A stretch of DNA of 64,000 bases, taken from NCBI GenBank assembly GCA_027563935.2, contig CM050449.1, forward strand, positions 47,900,507 to 47,964,506, written 5' to 3'. The position numbers and the translations under genes were made by a program. The DNA is from Costus lasius (taxonomy: Eukaryota > Streptophyta > Magnoliopsida > Zingiberales > Costaceae). Below the pieces are notes generated by a model. The model saw only the letters and a list, made by a program, of their open reading frames with translations. It had not been told where the DNA came from and ran no database searches. Below, piece by piece: positions 46,731 to 59,224 of this stretch (within the stretch, counting starts at the first letter, position 1; each line of letters begins with the position of its first letter).

Positions 46731-48413
46731 TGTTGGGGTATGCCCTTAAGGCTAATGTTTGAGGCCTTGGGGTTGTATCAGTATCATGTATAAACTCTTA
46801 TGTTTATAAAGGCAATGGTTGTTATTCAGTTTGTTACATTGTCTGCTGCAATAAGTGTACTTCTGAATGATGTCTCAATGCTGTTCAGCTAGGCTGACAT
46901 GCTCTATGTCCTTAGTCAAGATATCTTGGTGAACATGAGACAGCCTTGATATGATTGAGACTAATATGTGTTCTAATCTTATAGGATGCTTCGAGCATGG
47001 AATAAGATGTAGGCTCATGGGTACATTGGATGTACTGGACAGACCCTACTAGGATATTCAATTGCTTGTCACAATGTGAATAATCCTTGAATGCAACAAG
47101 TGGCACATATCCTCTGACTTGAGATCACTTGTGTTTCTAAATGATGATTGTCCTTGTTTTGAGGTAGTTCAATATCATTTGAAACATAATGGTTATAGAC
47201 TATCTTGGATAATGATCATGAGTCAGGTTAGGACACTAGTGATAGATATAGGATTGCCGTCTCCTTGATTGGAGTGTGGTGTTCTAAAGGGCCCCCCTGG
47301 ATGAGATGATTGAGAAAGTGTATGGCCATACCCAGATGACTATGTTCATCTGATCTAATCATGCTCATCATATTGGAGCTACAGGCTTGACATGCTTGTC
47401 CAATAAGAACATCCAGTGGCAAAGGAATCATGTATGCCTAGTGAAGTGGATTCACACTTGTGCTATGGTTTGGGTGTAGTCTTGGAAGACTCTTTCCTTT
47501 ATATCGGGAGACAGTGATGTGTTGCTAGATACCCCTCACTGATCATGATAACGTAAGTTATCGTTACCGACATTTAAAGGAAACCCTTAGGGTCGCACAA
47601 TTCGATGATATGGCTTACTTAAGTCAGATCGTGTGGACTGAATTGTTTAGGTTCAGTTTGAAGGAGTTTAAACTCTGATTGTAAGTGAGATCTGGTCTGA
47701 TCATGTTTGATTGATTGGGGCTTGAGATCGGTAAGTTTCGATCGAGAGAATTGATGCTGGATCAGTGAGATCAAGAGCATCAGGAGATGAACGGTTAGAT
47801 CTGGAGCCTTAGGGTTTAAGATGATCTAGACCAAATGGCTTGGGCTGGTTTGATTTGGTCTTTGGACCAAATGCAATTGCATTGAACCGGTTCAAGAGAG
47901 TGAACGCATGGTTCAATGCTTGAGGCATTTTTGATCGGTTTTGACATCATGGGCGCATGGCTTCGTGTCTTTCCTATTTTTGGAAAGTCATTAGCGCATG
48001 TTCCCTTCAACGCCAAAAATGCTTCAACGCTCGCCTCTCTCATTTGCGCTCTCGTGTGTGGCTTGTCTTCACGAGAGAGTTGAGAAGATTTCGGCCAAGG
48101 TGAACATCACTCTCGCATCTCCATCTTCCTCCACACAAAGGACCCCTTGAAGCTTTGCTAGCACAAAGACGACAAGGAGAAGCCATCTTCATTCGTTGTG
48201 TGCGTCATCTTCGGAGAAGAAGCAATTGCGTCTTTGCTTCCAAGACACCATCCAATCCAATGGCGTTGGTATGATCCCTTATGATCTATTCCATTGTTAC
48301 AAGTTGATCATATGAACTACATGCGATCTTATCTTTGAAACCCTAATTTCCACTGCCAAAAGAATTAATTTGCGCCAAGTAGGGTTTCGCTCCCCCTTGA
48401 AGGGGACTCTTCA
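46731..48413 (+). mobile_element. Solo LTR of the A family in the G LTR
   Basis: TGTTGGGGTATGCCC to GGGGACTCTTCA, 1683 bases, with AGTAT at 46726-46730 and 48414-48418. The first-exon ATG-GT pair lies near 48259-48268. Confidence 0.95.
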
Positions 48414-48704
48414 AGTATATCTACCACTGATATACCCATATGCCTGTGTTAGCACCTCGTGCCTAACCAGCCCATATACCAGTCTTACAAGTACCATAGC
48501 TATCTCATATCCACTAAGGTACATTGACTAGGGACAATAGTTTGAGCACAGATCCAATCTGTCTCCAGGGACATTATCATATAAGTACATGTTCGCAGCT
48601 GTAAACAAATAATGACAATGACAATGCCAGTATGATATATATATCAATGTCAAGTAGTACAAGTAACGGACCAGAATTAGGTCCTTAGGGCATATACACC
48701 AACA

Positions 48705-48780
48705 ATCTCCCACTTGCACTAAGACCTAGAGGTTGAGAAATCTTAACCCCATATCTCTAGCGTGACCTGAAGGTTCCCAC
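48705..48780 (-). other. 3' end of the internal region of element G
   Basis: PPT AAGTGGGAGA (minus, 48715-48706) and a short piece resembling the 3' end of the D internal region. It is cut off at 48780 by element H. The rest of G is expected beyond the right edge. Confidence 0.75.
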
Positions 48781-50465
48781 TGGGGGGGGGGGGGTGAAAC
48801 CCTAAAGCATGCGCAAGGATAAAATGGCATAGGCGGAATCTAGGGTTTCCTTAGGATCGAATAGCATGCATTATATGATCAACTATCGAAAACTTGAATA
48901 GATAAGAAAAAAAATTCTCACCATTGTCATCACTTGGATGGTGTCTTGGAATCAAAGACCAAAAGAGATCTTCTCCAAAGCGACGCACACAATTGATGTC
49001 GCCTACTCCCTTTGGCGTTCCTTGTGCTAGCAAGGTCCCAAAGCGTTCTTTGTCGAATGGAAAGGATGAAGAGCTTCTCTGCTTGGCGATTTCTTTTCCT
49101 CTTCTTTTCGTCAACCTCTTCACCACACGAGTGTCAAGAGACCAGAGGAAAGGGGGCAAGAGGCGAGAGAGATTAGCGTCGTGAGAGCCAACGTGAGAGG
49201 TGGTCACGAATGTGACATGCTATCTAAAAATAGCAAACACCATCTCCACTTGCGACCATGCATTACCCCAATCGCAATTGCCTCTTTAATTGAACCATAC
49301 GCTCATTCAATGAGCTGGTTCAAATTGATTTGGTTCAATAACCAAATAAACCAAGCAACTAGTCCAGATCATAATAAACCCCTAAGGCTTAAGATCTGAC
49401 CGCTCACTTCTTGATGCTTCTGATCTGAGGGATCTAGCATCCATTCTCTCGATCGAAGCTTACCGATCTCAAGCCCTAATCAATCAAACATGATCAGACC
49501 AGATCTCACTCACAATCAGAGATTAAATCCATTTAAACTGAACCCAAACAATTCAGTCCACACGATCTGACTTAAGTAAGCCATATCATCAAATTGTGCG
49601 ACCCTGAGGGTTTCCTTTAAATGTCGGTAACGATAACTTACGTTATCACGATCAGTGAGGGGTATCTAGCAACACATCACTGTCTCCCGATATAAAGGAA
49701 AGAGTCTTCCAAGACTACACCCAAATCACAGCACAAGTGTGAATCAAACTCACAAGGCATACATGATTCCTTTGCCACTGGATGTTCTTATTGTACAAGC
49801 ATGTCAAGCCTGTAACTCCAATATGATGAGCATGATTAGATCAGATGAACACAGTCACCTGGGTATGGCCATACACTTTCTCAATCATCTCATCCAGGGG
49901 GGCCCCTTTTGAACATCACACTCCAATCAAGGAGATGGCAATCCTTTGTCTATCACTAGTGCCCTAACCTGACTCAAGCTCATTATCCAAGATAGTCTAT
50001 AATCATTATGTTTCAAATGATATTGAACTAACTCAAAACAATGACAATCATCATTTAGAAACACAAGCGATCACAAGTCAGAGGACATGTGCCACTTGTT
50101 ACAATCAAGGATTATTCACATTGTGACAAGCAATTGAATATCCTAGTAGGGTCTGTCCAGTACATCCAATGTACCCATGAGTCTACATCTTATTCCATGC
50201 TCGAAGCATCCTATAAGATTAGAACACATATTAGTCTCAATCATATCAAGGCTGTCTCATGTTCACCAAGATATATCGACTAAGGACAAAAGTACATGTC
50301 AGCCTAGCTGAACAGCTTTGAGACATTATTCAGAAGCACACTTGTTGCAGCAGACAATGTAACAAACTGAATAACAATCATTGCCTATATAAAGAAAAGA
50401 GTTTATACATGATACTGATACAATCCCAAGGCCTCAAACATTAGCCTTAAGGGCATACCCCAACA
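48781..50465 (-). repeat. 3' LTR of element H
   Basis: 1685 bases. The plus strand starts TG followed by 12 further G and TGAAACCC, so the usual end (ACTTTCA preceded by a short gap) has been replaced by a pure C run in LTR sense. Ends CATACCCCAACA. Confidence 0.88.
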
Positions 50466-50466
50466 A

Positions 50467-50476
50467 TCTCCCACTT
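50467..50476 (-). other. Polypurine tract of element H
   Basis: AAGTGGGAGA on the minus strand beside the 3' LTR. Confidence 0.85.
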
Positions 50477-50485
50477 GCACTTAAT

Positions 50486-50943
50486 CTAATGGTTGAGAAA
50501 TCTCAAACCCATATTATTACAGTGCTTCTCATGCTTCTGCTGCGCCAGAGGCTTGGTAAGCGGGTCAACCAGATTGTCATCTGTATGAACCTTGCAGACT
50601 TTGATCTCGCCACGATCAATGATCTCCCGGATCAAGTGAAACCGTCTCTGTATGTGCTTGGACTTCTGGTGCGACCGTGGTTCCTTTGCCTGTGCGATTG
50701 CTCCAGTGTTATCACAGAAGATAACCAAAGGATCTGCACTCGAAGGAACAACACCAAGTTCTCTCACGAACTTACGAATCCACACTGCCTCCTTGGATGC
50801 TTCTGAGGCTGCAACATACTCGGCTTCAGTTGTGGAATCAGCAACGATAGACTGTTTGAAACTCTTCCACACCACTGCTCCTCCATTCAAGCTAAAAACA
50901 TAGCCTGATTGCGATCGGAAATCATCCTGGTCATACTGGAACG
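50486..50943 (-). pseudogene. Gag-Pol of element H, C-terminal piece (RNase H)
   Basis: Holds the distal RNase H: FQYDQDDFRSQSG, TEAEYVAAS, FCDNTGAIAQ, HTDDNLVDPLTK and the usual C-terminus ending LRFLNH. It is in frame with no stops. It is separated from its N-terminal side by element I, which inserted just after the codons for TDASF. Confidence 0.92.
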
Positions 50944-52632
50944 TGATGGTTCCCCAAAGGGGGAGAAAACCCTATGGTGGCGCAAACAAGAAAGAGGGCA
51001 GCGGATAAAGGGTTTCATAGGATCAATGAGCATGCATTATATGATCAACTTAACAAAACCGATTGTAAAGAAGTGATTCGATTCATACCATGGCCATTTC
51101 AGGATGGCGCCTTGGAAGTAAGAGAACAACGAAGATCTCCTCCAAATCGTCACACACAAGATGAAGATGTGCTTCTTCTTGTCGTCCCTTGTGCTAGCAA
51201 GGATCGTCCAAGGCATCTTGATCGAATGCAAAGGGAAAGGAGAGCTTTTCTTCTTGGCGTTTTTCTCTCTTGTCGCCTTAGACTTCCTCTAGACGAGAAC
51301 GCCGCTCGAAGACATCCCAAGGAGGCGTCAAAGGCGTGAAGAGGCAAGAGAGGGGCGACGTGAGATCATGGCCACGTTTGAGAAGTGCTATCCAAAAATA
51401 GCATCCCACTTCTCCACATGCGATCTTGGGTTTACCCCAATCGCAAATGCCACATCACCTTTGAACCATGCGCTCATCCATGAGCTGGTTCAAACCGATT
51501 TGGTCCACTAACCAAATAAACCAAGAAATAAGTCCAGATCAAAATAAACCCTAAGGCTCTTGATCTGACCGTCAATCTCTCAATGCTCCTGATCTGATTG
51601 ATCTAGCATTCATTCTCTCAATCGAAGCTTACCGATCTCAAGCCCTAATCAATCAAACATGATCAGACCAGATCTCACTTACAATCAGAGATTAAATCCC
51701 TTTAAACTGAACCCGAATAATTCAGTCCACACGATCTGACTTAAGAAAGCCATATCATCAAATTGTGCGACCCTAAGGGTTTCCTTTAAATGTCGGTAAC
51801 GATAACTTACGTTATCACGATCAGTGAGGGGTATCTAGCAACACATCACTGTCTCCCGATATAAAGGAAAGAGTCTTCCAAGACTACACCCAAAAATAGC
51901 ACAAGTGTGAATCAATTCACAAAGCATACAAATTTCCTTTACCACTGGATGTTCTTATTGGACAAGCAAGTCAAGCTTGTAACTCCAATATGATGAGCAT
52001 GATTAGATCAGATGAACATAGTCATCTGGGTATGGCCATACACTTTCTCAATCATCTCATCCAGGGGGCCCCTTTAGAACATCACACTCCAATTAAGGAG
52101 ACGGCAATCCTATGTCTATCACTAGTGCCCTAACCTGACTCAAGCTCACCATCCAAGATAGTCTATAATCATTATATTTCAAGTGATATTGAACTATCTC
52201 AAAATAATGACAATCATCATTTAGAAAACACAAGTGATCTCAAGTCAGAGGAAATGTGCCACTTGTCGCATTCAAGGATTATTCACATTGTGACAAGCAA
52301 TTGAATATCCAAGTAGGGTCTGTCCAGTACATCCAATGTACCCATGAGTCTACATCTTATTCCATGCTCGAAGCATCCTATAAGATTAGAACACATATTA
52401 GTCTTAACCATATCAAGGCTGTCTCATGTTCACCAAGATATCTCGACTAAGGACATAACCGCATGTCAGCCTAGCTGAACAGCTTTGAGACATTATTCAG
52501 AAGAACATATATTGCAGCAGACAATGTAGCTTACTGAATAACAACCATGCCTTTATAAACATAACAGTTTATCACATGATACTGTTACAATCCCATGACC
52601 TCAAACATTAGCCTTAAGGGCATACCCCAACA
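50944..52632 (-). repeat. 3' LTR of element I
   Basis: Plus strand TGATGGTTCCCC to CATACCCCAACA. It shares a U5 type with its partner at 61029. PPT at 52643-52634. Confidence 0.95.
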
Positions 52633-52652
52633 ATCTCCCACTTGTACTTAAT

Positions 52653-54226
52653 CTAATGGTTGAGAAATCTCAAACCCATATTATTACAGTGCTTTTCATG
52701 CTTCTGCAGCGCCAGAGGCTTAGTAAGCGGGTCTGCCAGATTGTCATCTGTATGAACCTTGCAGACTTTGATCTCGCCACGATCTATGATCTCCCTGATC
52801 AAATGAAACAGTCTCTGTATGTGCTTGGACTTCAGGTGCGACCGTGGTTCCTTTGCTTGTGCGATGGCTCCAGTGTTATCACAGAAGATAACCAAAGGAT
52901 CTGCACTCGAAGGAACAACACCAAGTTCTCTCACGAACTTACGAATCCAGACTGCCTCCTTGGATGCTTCCGAGGCTGCAACATACTCGGCTTCTGTTGT
53001 GGAATCAGCAACGATTGACTGTTTGAAACTCTTCCACACCACTGCTCCTCCATTCAAGCTAAAAACATAGCCTGATTGCGATCGGAAATCGTCCTGGTCA
53101 GACTGGAACGAAGCGTCAGTATATCCTTCAATACTGAGTTCTTCCTGACCACCATATATCAAGAACATATCTTTGGTTCTCCGAAGATATTTTAAGATGT
53201 TCTTGACTGCAATCCAGTGTGCCTGTCCTGGATTACTTTGGAAACGACTGGTCACGCTTAACCCGTAAGCGACGTCTGGGCGAGTACACAACATCGCATA
53301 CATAATGGATCCAATAGCCGAAGCATAAGGCGTATTGTCCATTTCATCTTTCTCAGTCTGTGTTTGTGGACACTGACTCTTCGAAAGATTCAGACCATGT
53401 CTGACTGGAAGATATCCTCTTTTAGAATTCTCTAAATGAAATCTCTCTAGGACTTTATCGATGTAAGTACTCTGGCACAGCCCGAGAAGCCTCTTAGATC
53501 TATCCCTGTAGATCTTCACACCTAATACATAGGCTGCTTCTCCTAAATCTTTCATCTGGAAACATTTCCTTAACCATGCCTTAACCGCATGCATTTCTGG
53601 AATGTCGTTTCCAATGATCAAGATATCATCGACGTAGAGGACTAGGAAAGTAATCACGCTCCCACTAAACCTCTTATATACACACGGGTCATCCTCGTTC
53701 TTGATGAAACCAAATTCAGTGACTGATTCATCAAAACGAATATTCCAGCTTCTTGATGCTTGCTTAAGTCCATAAATGGACTTCTTTAATTTGCATATCT
53801 TATAACGATCTGATGGATCAGTGAAACCCTCAGGTTGTGTCATGTACACATCCTCATCCAGATTTCCATTTAGGAAAGCTGTTTTCACATCCATTTGCCA
53901 GATCTCATAATCATAATATGCTGCTATCGCGAAAAGAATCCGAATAGACTTAAACATGGCTATAGGTGAGAAAGTTTCATCATAATCTATCCCGTAGATT
54001 TGTTTGAAACCTTTTGCAACTAGCCTGCCTTTATAGGTAACCACGTTACCATCCATGTCAATCTTCTTCTTGAAGATCCATTTACAGCCTATTGGGATAA
54101 CTCCCGGAGGCGGATCAACCAAATCCCAAACTTGGTTATCTGACATGGAGTCCATCTCGGCGCGCATAGCTTCAAGCCATCTCGCTGACTCCGGTCCACT
54201 GACCGCATCCGCATAAGTGAGGGGTT
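52653..54226 (-). pseudogene. Gag-Pol of element I, C-terminal piece (RT and RNase H)
   Basis: Open from the connector (EPLTYADAV) through RT (QMDVKTAFLNG, YVDD) and RNase H (TDASFQSD, TEAEYVAAS, FCDNTGAIA) to the normal end. No lesion is seen in this piece. Element J begins at 54227, with GGGTT (54222-54226) as the left copy of its target duplication. The adjoining 20 or so residues of I are missing altogether. Confidence 0.92.
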
Positions 54227-55904
54227 TGAAAGGTCCCTAGAGTAAGGGGGTGAAACCCTAAACATGCGCAACATAAGATTTTGCATGGGCGAAATAGGGT
54301 TTGCATAGGATCGCATGTAGTATGTCTATATAATCAACTTCTTTCAATTCAAAGATCAAGTTAAGATCTTTTACCATAGCCATGAAGAAGGAGTCGGCTT
54401 GGAAGCAAGAGGGCAAATGAGCTCTCCTCCAAAGAAGACGCACACAAAGGATGATGAAGGCTTCCTCCTTGCGCAATTCTTGTGCTAGCAAAAACGCCAA
54501 GTTTTTCCTTGCGTGTGTTGAAGTCAAGAGATGCTTGGCCGAACTACCTCCTCGTCGTCTAGGAAGAAAAAATCTCCAAGCGCAAAGACGACAATTGAAT
54601 TGGCATTATCATTTTAGGCGTTTTCCAATAGATGGCGTTTCATGACTTCCAAATATGGAAAGTCATGAAGCCATGCGCTCACCCATAAGAAAACCGCCCA
54701 AATACAATTAAGCCTTGAACCATGCATTCATACTCGTGAACCGGTTCAAGCTAACCCAATTCAATTCAATTTGGTCCAATAAAACCAAACCAGCCCATGG
54801 TCTAGATCTCTCTGAACCAAATGGCTCAAGATCTAACCGTTCATCTCATGATGTTCCTGATCTCATCGATCTAGAATCATCTCTCTCGATCGAAGCTTAC
54901 CGATCTCAAGTCCTAATCAATCAAACATGATCAGACTAGATCTCACTTACAATCAGAGTTTAAACTTCTTTAAACTGAACCTCAACAATTCAGTCCACAC
55001 GATCTGACTCAAGTAAGCCATATCACCAAATTGTGCGACCCTGAGGGTTTCCTTTAAATGTCGGTATCGATAACTTACGTTATCACGATCAGTGAGGGGT
55101 ATCTAGCAACACATCACTGTCTCCCGATATAAAGGAAAGAGTCTTCCAAGACTTCACCCAAATCACAGCACAAGTGTGAATCAACTCACTAGGCATACAT
55201 GTTTCCTTTGCCACTGGATGTTCTGATTGGACTAGCCTGTCAAGCTTGTAGTTCCAATATGATGAGCATGATTAGATCAGATGAGCATAGTCACCTGGGT
55301 ATGGCCATACACTATTCTCAATCATCTCATTCAGGGGGCCCCTTTAGAACATCACACTCCTTAAACAAGGAGACGGCAATCCTATGTCTATCACTAGTGT
55401 CCTAACCTGACTCATGATCATTATCCAAGATAGTCTAGAACCATTATATTTCAAATGATATTGAACTACCTCAAAACAATGACATTCATCATTTAGAAAC
55501 ACAAGTGATCTCAAGTCAAAGGACATGTGCCACTTGTAGCATAAAAGGATTATTCACATTGTGACAAGCAATTGAATATCCTAGTAGGGTCTGTCCAGTA
55601 CATCCAATGTACCCATGAGTCTACATCTTATTCCATGCTCGAAGCATCCTATAAGATTAGAACACATATTAGTCTTAACCATATCAAGGCTGTCTCATGT
55701 TCACCAAGATATATCGACTAAGGACATCAGTGCATGTCAGCCTAGCTGAACAGCTTTGAGACATTATTCAGTAGTACACTTATTACAGCAGACAAGGTAA
55801 CAACCTGAATAACAACCATTGCCTTTATAAACTTAAGAGTTTATACAATGATACTATTACAATCCCAAGGCCTCAAACATTAGCCTTAAGGGCATACCCC
55901 AACA
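54227..55904 (-). repeat. 3' LTR of element J
   Basis: Plus strand TGAAAGGTCCCTAG to CATACCCCAACA, 1678 bases. Its U5 type resembles that of the C LTR in part. The first-exon ATG-GT pair is near 54385-54375. Confidence 0.93.
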
Positions 55905-55924
55905 ATCTCCCACTTGCACTTAAT

Positions 55925-56932
55925 CTAATGGTTGAGAAATCTCAAACCCATGTTATTACAGTGCTTCTCATGCTTCTGCTACGCCAGAGGCTTGGTAAGC
56001 GGGTCAGCCAGATTGTCATCTGTATGAACCTTGCAAATTTTGATCTCGCCACGATCAATGATCTCCCGGATCAAGTGAAACCGTCTCTGTATGTGCTTGG
56101 ACTTCAGGTGCGACCGTGGTTCCTTTGCTTGTGCGATGGCTCCAGTGTTATCACAGAAGATAACCAAAGGATCGACACTCGAAGGAACAACACCAAGTTC
56201 TCTCACGAACTTACGAATCCACACTGCCTCCTTGGATGCTTCCGAGGCTGCAACATACTCGGCTTCTGTTGTGGAATCAGCAACAGTTGACTGTTTGAAA
56301 CTCCTCCACACCACTGCTCCACCATTCAAGCTAAAAACATAGCCTGATTGCGATCGGAAATCATCCTGGTCCAACTGGAACGAAGCGTCAGTATATCCTT
56401 CTATACTGAGTTCTTCCTGACCACCATATATCAAGAACATATCTTTGGTCCTCCGCAGATATTTTAAGATGTTCTTGACTGCAATCCAGTGTGCCTGTCC
56501 TGGATTACTTTGGAAACGACTGGTCACGCTTAACCCGTAAGCGACGTCTGGGCGAGTACACAACATCGCATACATAATGGACCCAATAGCCGAAGCATAA
56601 GGCGTATTGTCCATTTCCTCTTTCTCAGTCTGTGTTTGTGGACACTGACTCTTCGAAAGATTCAGACCATGTCTGACTGGAAGATATCCCCTTTTAGATT
56701 TCTCTAAATGGAATCTTTCCAGGACCTTATCGATGTAAGTACTCTGGCACAGCCCGAGAAGCCTCTTAGATTTATCCCTGTAGATCTTCACACCTAACAC
56801 ATAGGCTGCTTCTCCTAAATCTTTCATCTGGAAACATTTTCCTAACCGTGCTTTAACAGCATGCAGTTCAGGAATATCGTTTCCAATGATTAAGATGTCA
56901 TCAACGTAGAGGACTAGGAATGTAATCATGCT
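55925..56932 (-). pseudogene. Pol remnant of element J (RT palm to RNase H)
   Basis: Begins just before the YVDD box and runs through RNase H. A CAG to TAG change (55979-55981) removes the last 19 or so residues. There is no N-terminal RT. Not functional alone. Confidence 0.9.
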
Positions 56933-56951
56933 TTAACACATAGGCTGCTTC
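56933..56951 (-). other. Deletion junction with templated filler between J and I
   Basis: The 18 bases at 56934-56951 (plus strand TAACACATAGGCTGCTTC) are an exact direct copy of 56795-56812 in J pol. On the left is J RT sequence; on the right is the connector of I (CCCGATCTTCGC). This is typical of end joining with short templated synthesis. Confidence 0.85.
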
Positions 56952-59203
56952 CCGATCTTCGCAGTTCCCGTGATGTCTGAGCCTCAGGTTGTTCAATAAC
57001 CTGTTCTACCGGCTCAGGCTCATCCAACTCTGCTTGAGCACTTTGTCCTGCCTCTGGATTCTCATCCAGTTTTATTTCTCTCCCACTGGCCTCTTGCAGA
57101 AGAAACTCCTTCTCAAGAAATATGGCCGTCCGAGCAACAAAAACCTTGTTCTCTTTGGGATCGTAGAAATAATAACCCTTAGTTTCCTTAGGGTAACCGA
57201 CAAAGATGCATTTATCAGATCTGCTCTCTAGTTTCCCAGAGGCGAGCTTTTTGACATAAGCCTCGCAGCCCCAGATCCTGATAAACGTCAAGCTTGGCTA
57301 TTTCCCATACCATAATTCATATGGCGTCTTTGAAACGGCCTTGGATGGCACTCGGTTTAGTACTTTTGCAGCTGTTTCCAGTGCAAAACCCCAAAAGGAG
57401 TAAGGTAGATTAGCCTGACTCATCATAGAACGAACCATATAAAGTAACGTTCTATTTCTCCTCTCGGACACACCATTCCATTGCGGTGTTCCTGGTGGAG
57501 TGAGCTGTGAGATGATCCCACACTCCTTCAGATAGTCAGTAAATGCATGACTTAGGTATTCTCCACCTCGATCAGAACGAAGTGCCTTGATATTTCGGCC
57601 TAGCTGATTTTGTACTTCATTCTTGAACTCTTTGAACTTGTCAAAGGATTCACTCTTGTGTCTCATTAAAAAGACATACCCATATCTACTGAAATCATCA
57701 GTAAAGGTGATGAAGTACTGATAGCCACCTCTGGCATGTTTACTAAATGGCCCACACACATCACTGTGTATAAGGTCAAGTAAACCTGAAGCCCTTTGAC
57801 CTTTGTGAAGAAAAGGTGACTTCGTCATTTTGCCCATCAAACAAGCTTTGCATGTATCAATCTCCTTATAGGCGAATGATCCCAGCAGTCCATAATCATG
57901 CAACCGCTTAATGCGTTTCTCGTTAATATGGCCTAAACGACTATGCCATAGCAAGGTGCTGTCATCAGCATTCTTGGCTTTTTTTAATATCAATTTTCTG
58001 TATAGAACATTCCATGTCCAACATGTATAACCCATTGTTAATTGAACCAGTTGCATAAACAATATTATCATAAGATAAAACACACTTTGAAATATTGCAT
58101 TCAAAGGAAAATCCCTTCCTGACAAGAGCAGGAATAGAGATAATATTTTTAGTAATACTGGGAACAAAGTAACAACTGTTTAGTTCTAATACAAGTCCAG
58201 ATGGTAAAGAAATGAAATAGTCTCCTACAGCAACAGCAGCAACCCGTGCCCCGTTTCCAACGCGTAGGTCCACCTCATGCTATCCCACCTGTCTTCTTCT
58301 CTTGAGTTCCTGTACATTTGAACAAATGTGAACTCCACATGCAGTGTCCAACACCCATGATATAGAAGAAGAAAACATGACCTCAGTCACGTAAATACCT
58401 GAGCCAGAAGCGAAGCTTCCCCTCTTATCTCCTTGGAGCGCTTTACAGTCCTTTTTCCAGTGACCCAGCTGGCCATAGTGGAAACACCTGTATTCCTTGG
58501 ACCGCTTAACCTTCTGCTTCAGAGCCTTGCTGTAGCTCTTGACTGGGGTCTTGCCCTTCTTCCCCTTCTTCTTGTTCCTAGAAGGAACCATTAAGACAGA
58601 GGTCGAAGGCTTACCCTTCAGAGTCTCCTCAGTAGTCAAGAGCATATTCAGCAGCTCTGCCGGAGTACAATCGATTTTGTTCATATTAAAGTTAATAATG
58701 AACGCGTCGAATGAAGGCGGGAGAGACTGCAGAATAATGTCCACAGCAAGCTCCTGATTGATGGTATGCCCCAGTTTCTCTAGAGGCTCCTTGTGCCCAA
58801 TCATCTTGAGCACGTGAGCTCCCACTGGGCTCCCTTCAGCCAGTTTGCTCTGAAAGAACAGCTTCATCAAATTATAGCGTTCAGTCCTCGCCTGTGCAGC
58901 ATACAGCATCTTGAGGTTCGCTATAATCTCTATAGCCGACATATCCTCATGCTGACGCTGCAGCGGTGGCGTCATAGACGCTAGCATCAGGCAAGCGACA
59001 TCAATGCTATCATTGACGTGCTTTTCATAGGCTTCCCGAACCGCCCTTGCGGCGTTCTGAGCGGGCTGAGGCGGTATCGCCGTCTCGAGGACATACAGTT
59101 TCCTCTCTGCCTTAAGAACAATCTTAAGGTGTCCAAACCAGTCAGAGAAGTTCGGCCCAGCAAACTTCTACCTTTCCAGTAGGGATCGCACATTGAAGTT
59201 CAT
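56952..59203 (-). pseudogene. Gag-Pol of element I, N-terminal piece (gag, protease, integrase)
   Basis: Starts at ATG 59203-59201 and covers gag, CCHC region, protease and integrase to the connector RELRRSG. Lesions: GAG to TAG at codon 12 (59170-59168), CAG to TAG at 58282-58280, a one-base insertion in an A run near 57985, and CAG to TAG at 57300-57298. The knuckle reads CFHYGQLGHWKKDC, so its second Cys is Tyr. The protease keeps LDTACG. The integrase core D, D, E motifs are present between lesions. Confidence 0.92.
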
Positions 59204-59224
59204 GGTGTTCGTTGCTGCAGGTAT

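Larger units (their letters stand above)
44932..48704 (-). repeat. 3' LTR of element G (D-like copia), split by a solo LTR
   Basis: Plus strand TGTTGGGAAACCCC to GGGCATATACACCAACA, followed by the PPT, so it is a minus-strand 3' LTR. Without the solo LTR it is about 2085 bases. It is related to the D LTR at both ends and in the hairpin module but strongly diverged. The left flank TCGAT (44927-44931) may be its target duplication; the partner is outside the window. Confidence 0.85.
54227..56932 (-). mobile_element. Element J: remnant, 3' LTR plus RT/RNase H only
   Basis: An A-family copy inserted in I. It keeps its 3' LTR (54227-55904), PPT (55915-55906) and the pol piece to 56932. Its N-terminal pol, gag, leader, 5' LTR and right target duplication are gone, along with about 60 bases of I. 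This is best explained by one large deletion. Confidence 0.82.

Noticed and set aside
57965..58273. Separate small protein with a VGNGARV motif
   Set aside because: It is the protease-to-integrase part of element I, bounded by a nonsense codon and a frameshift.
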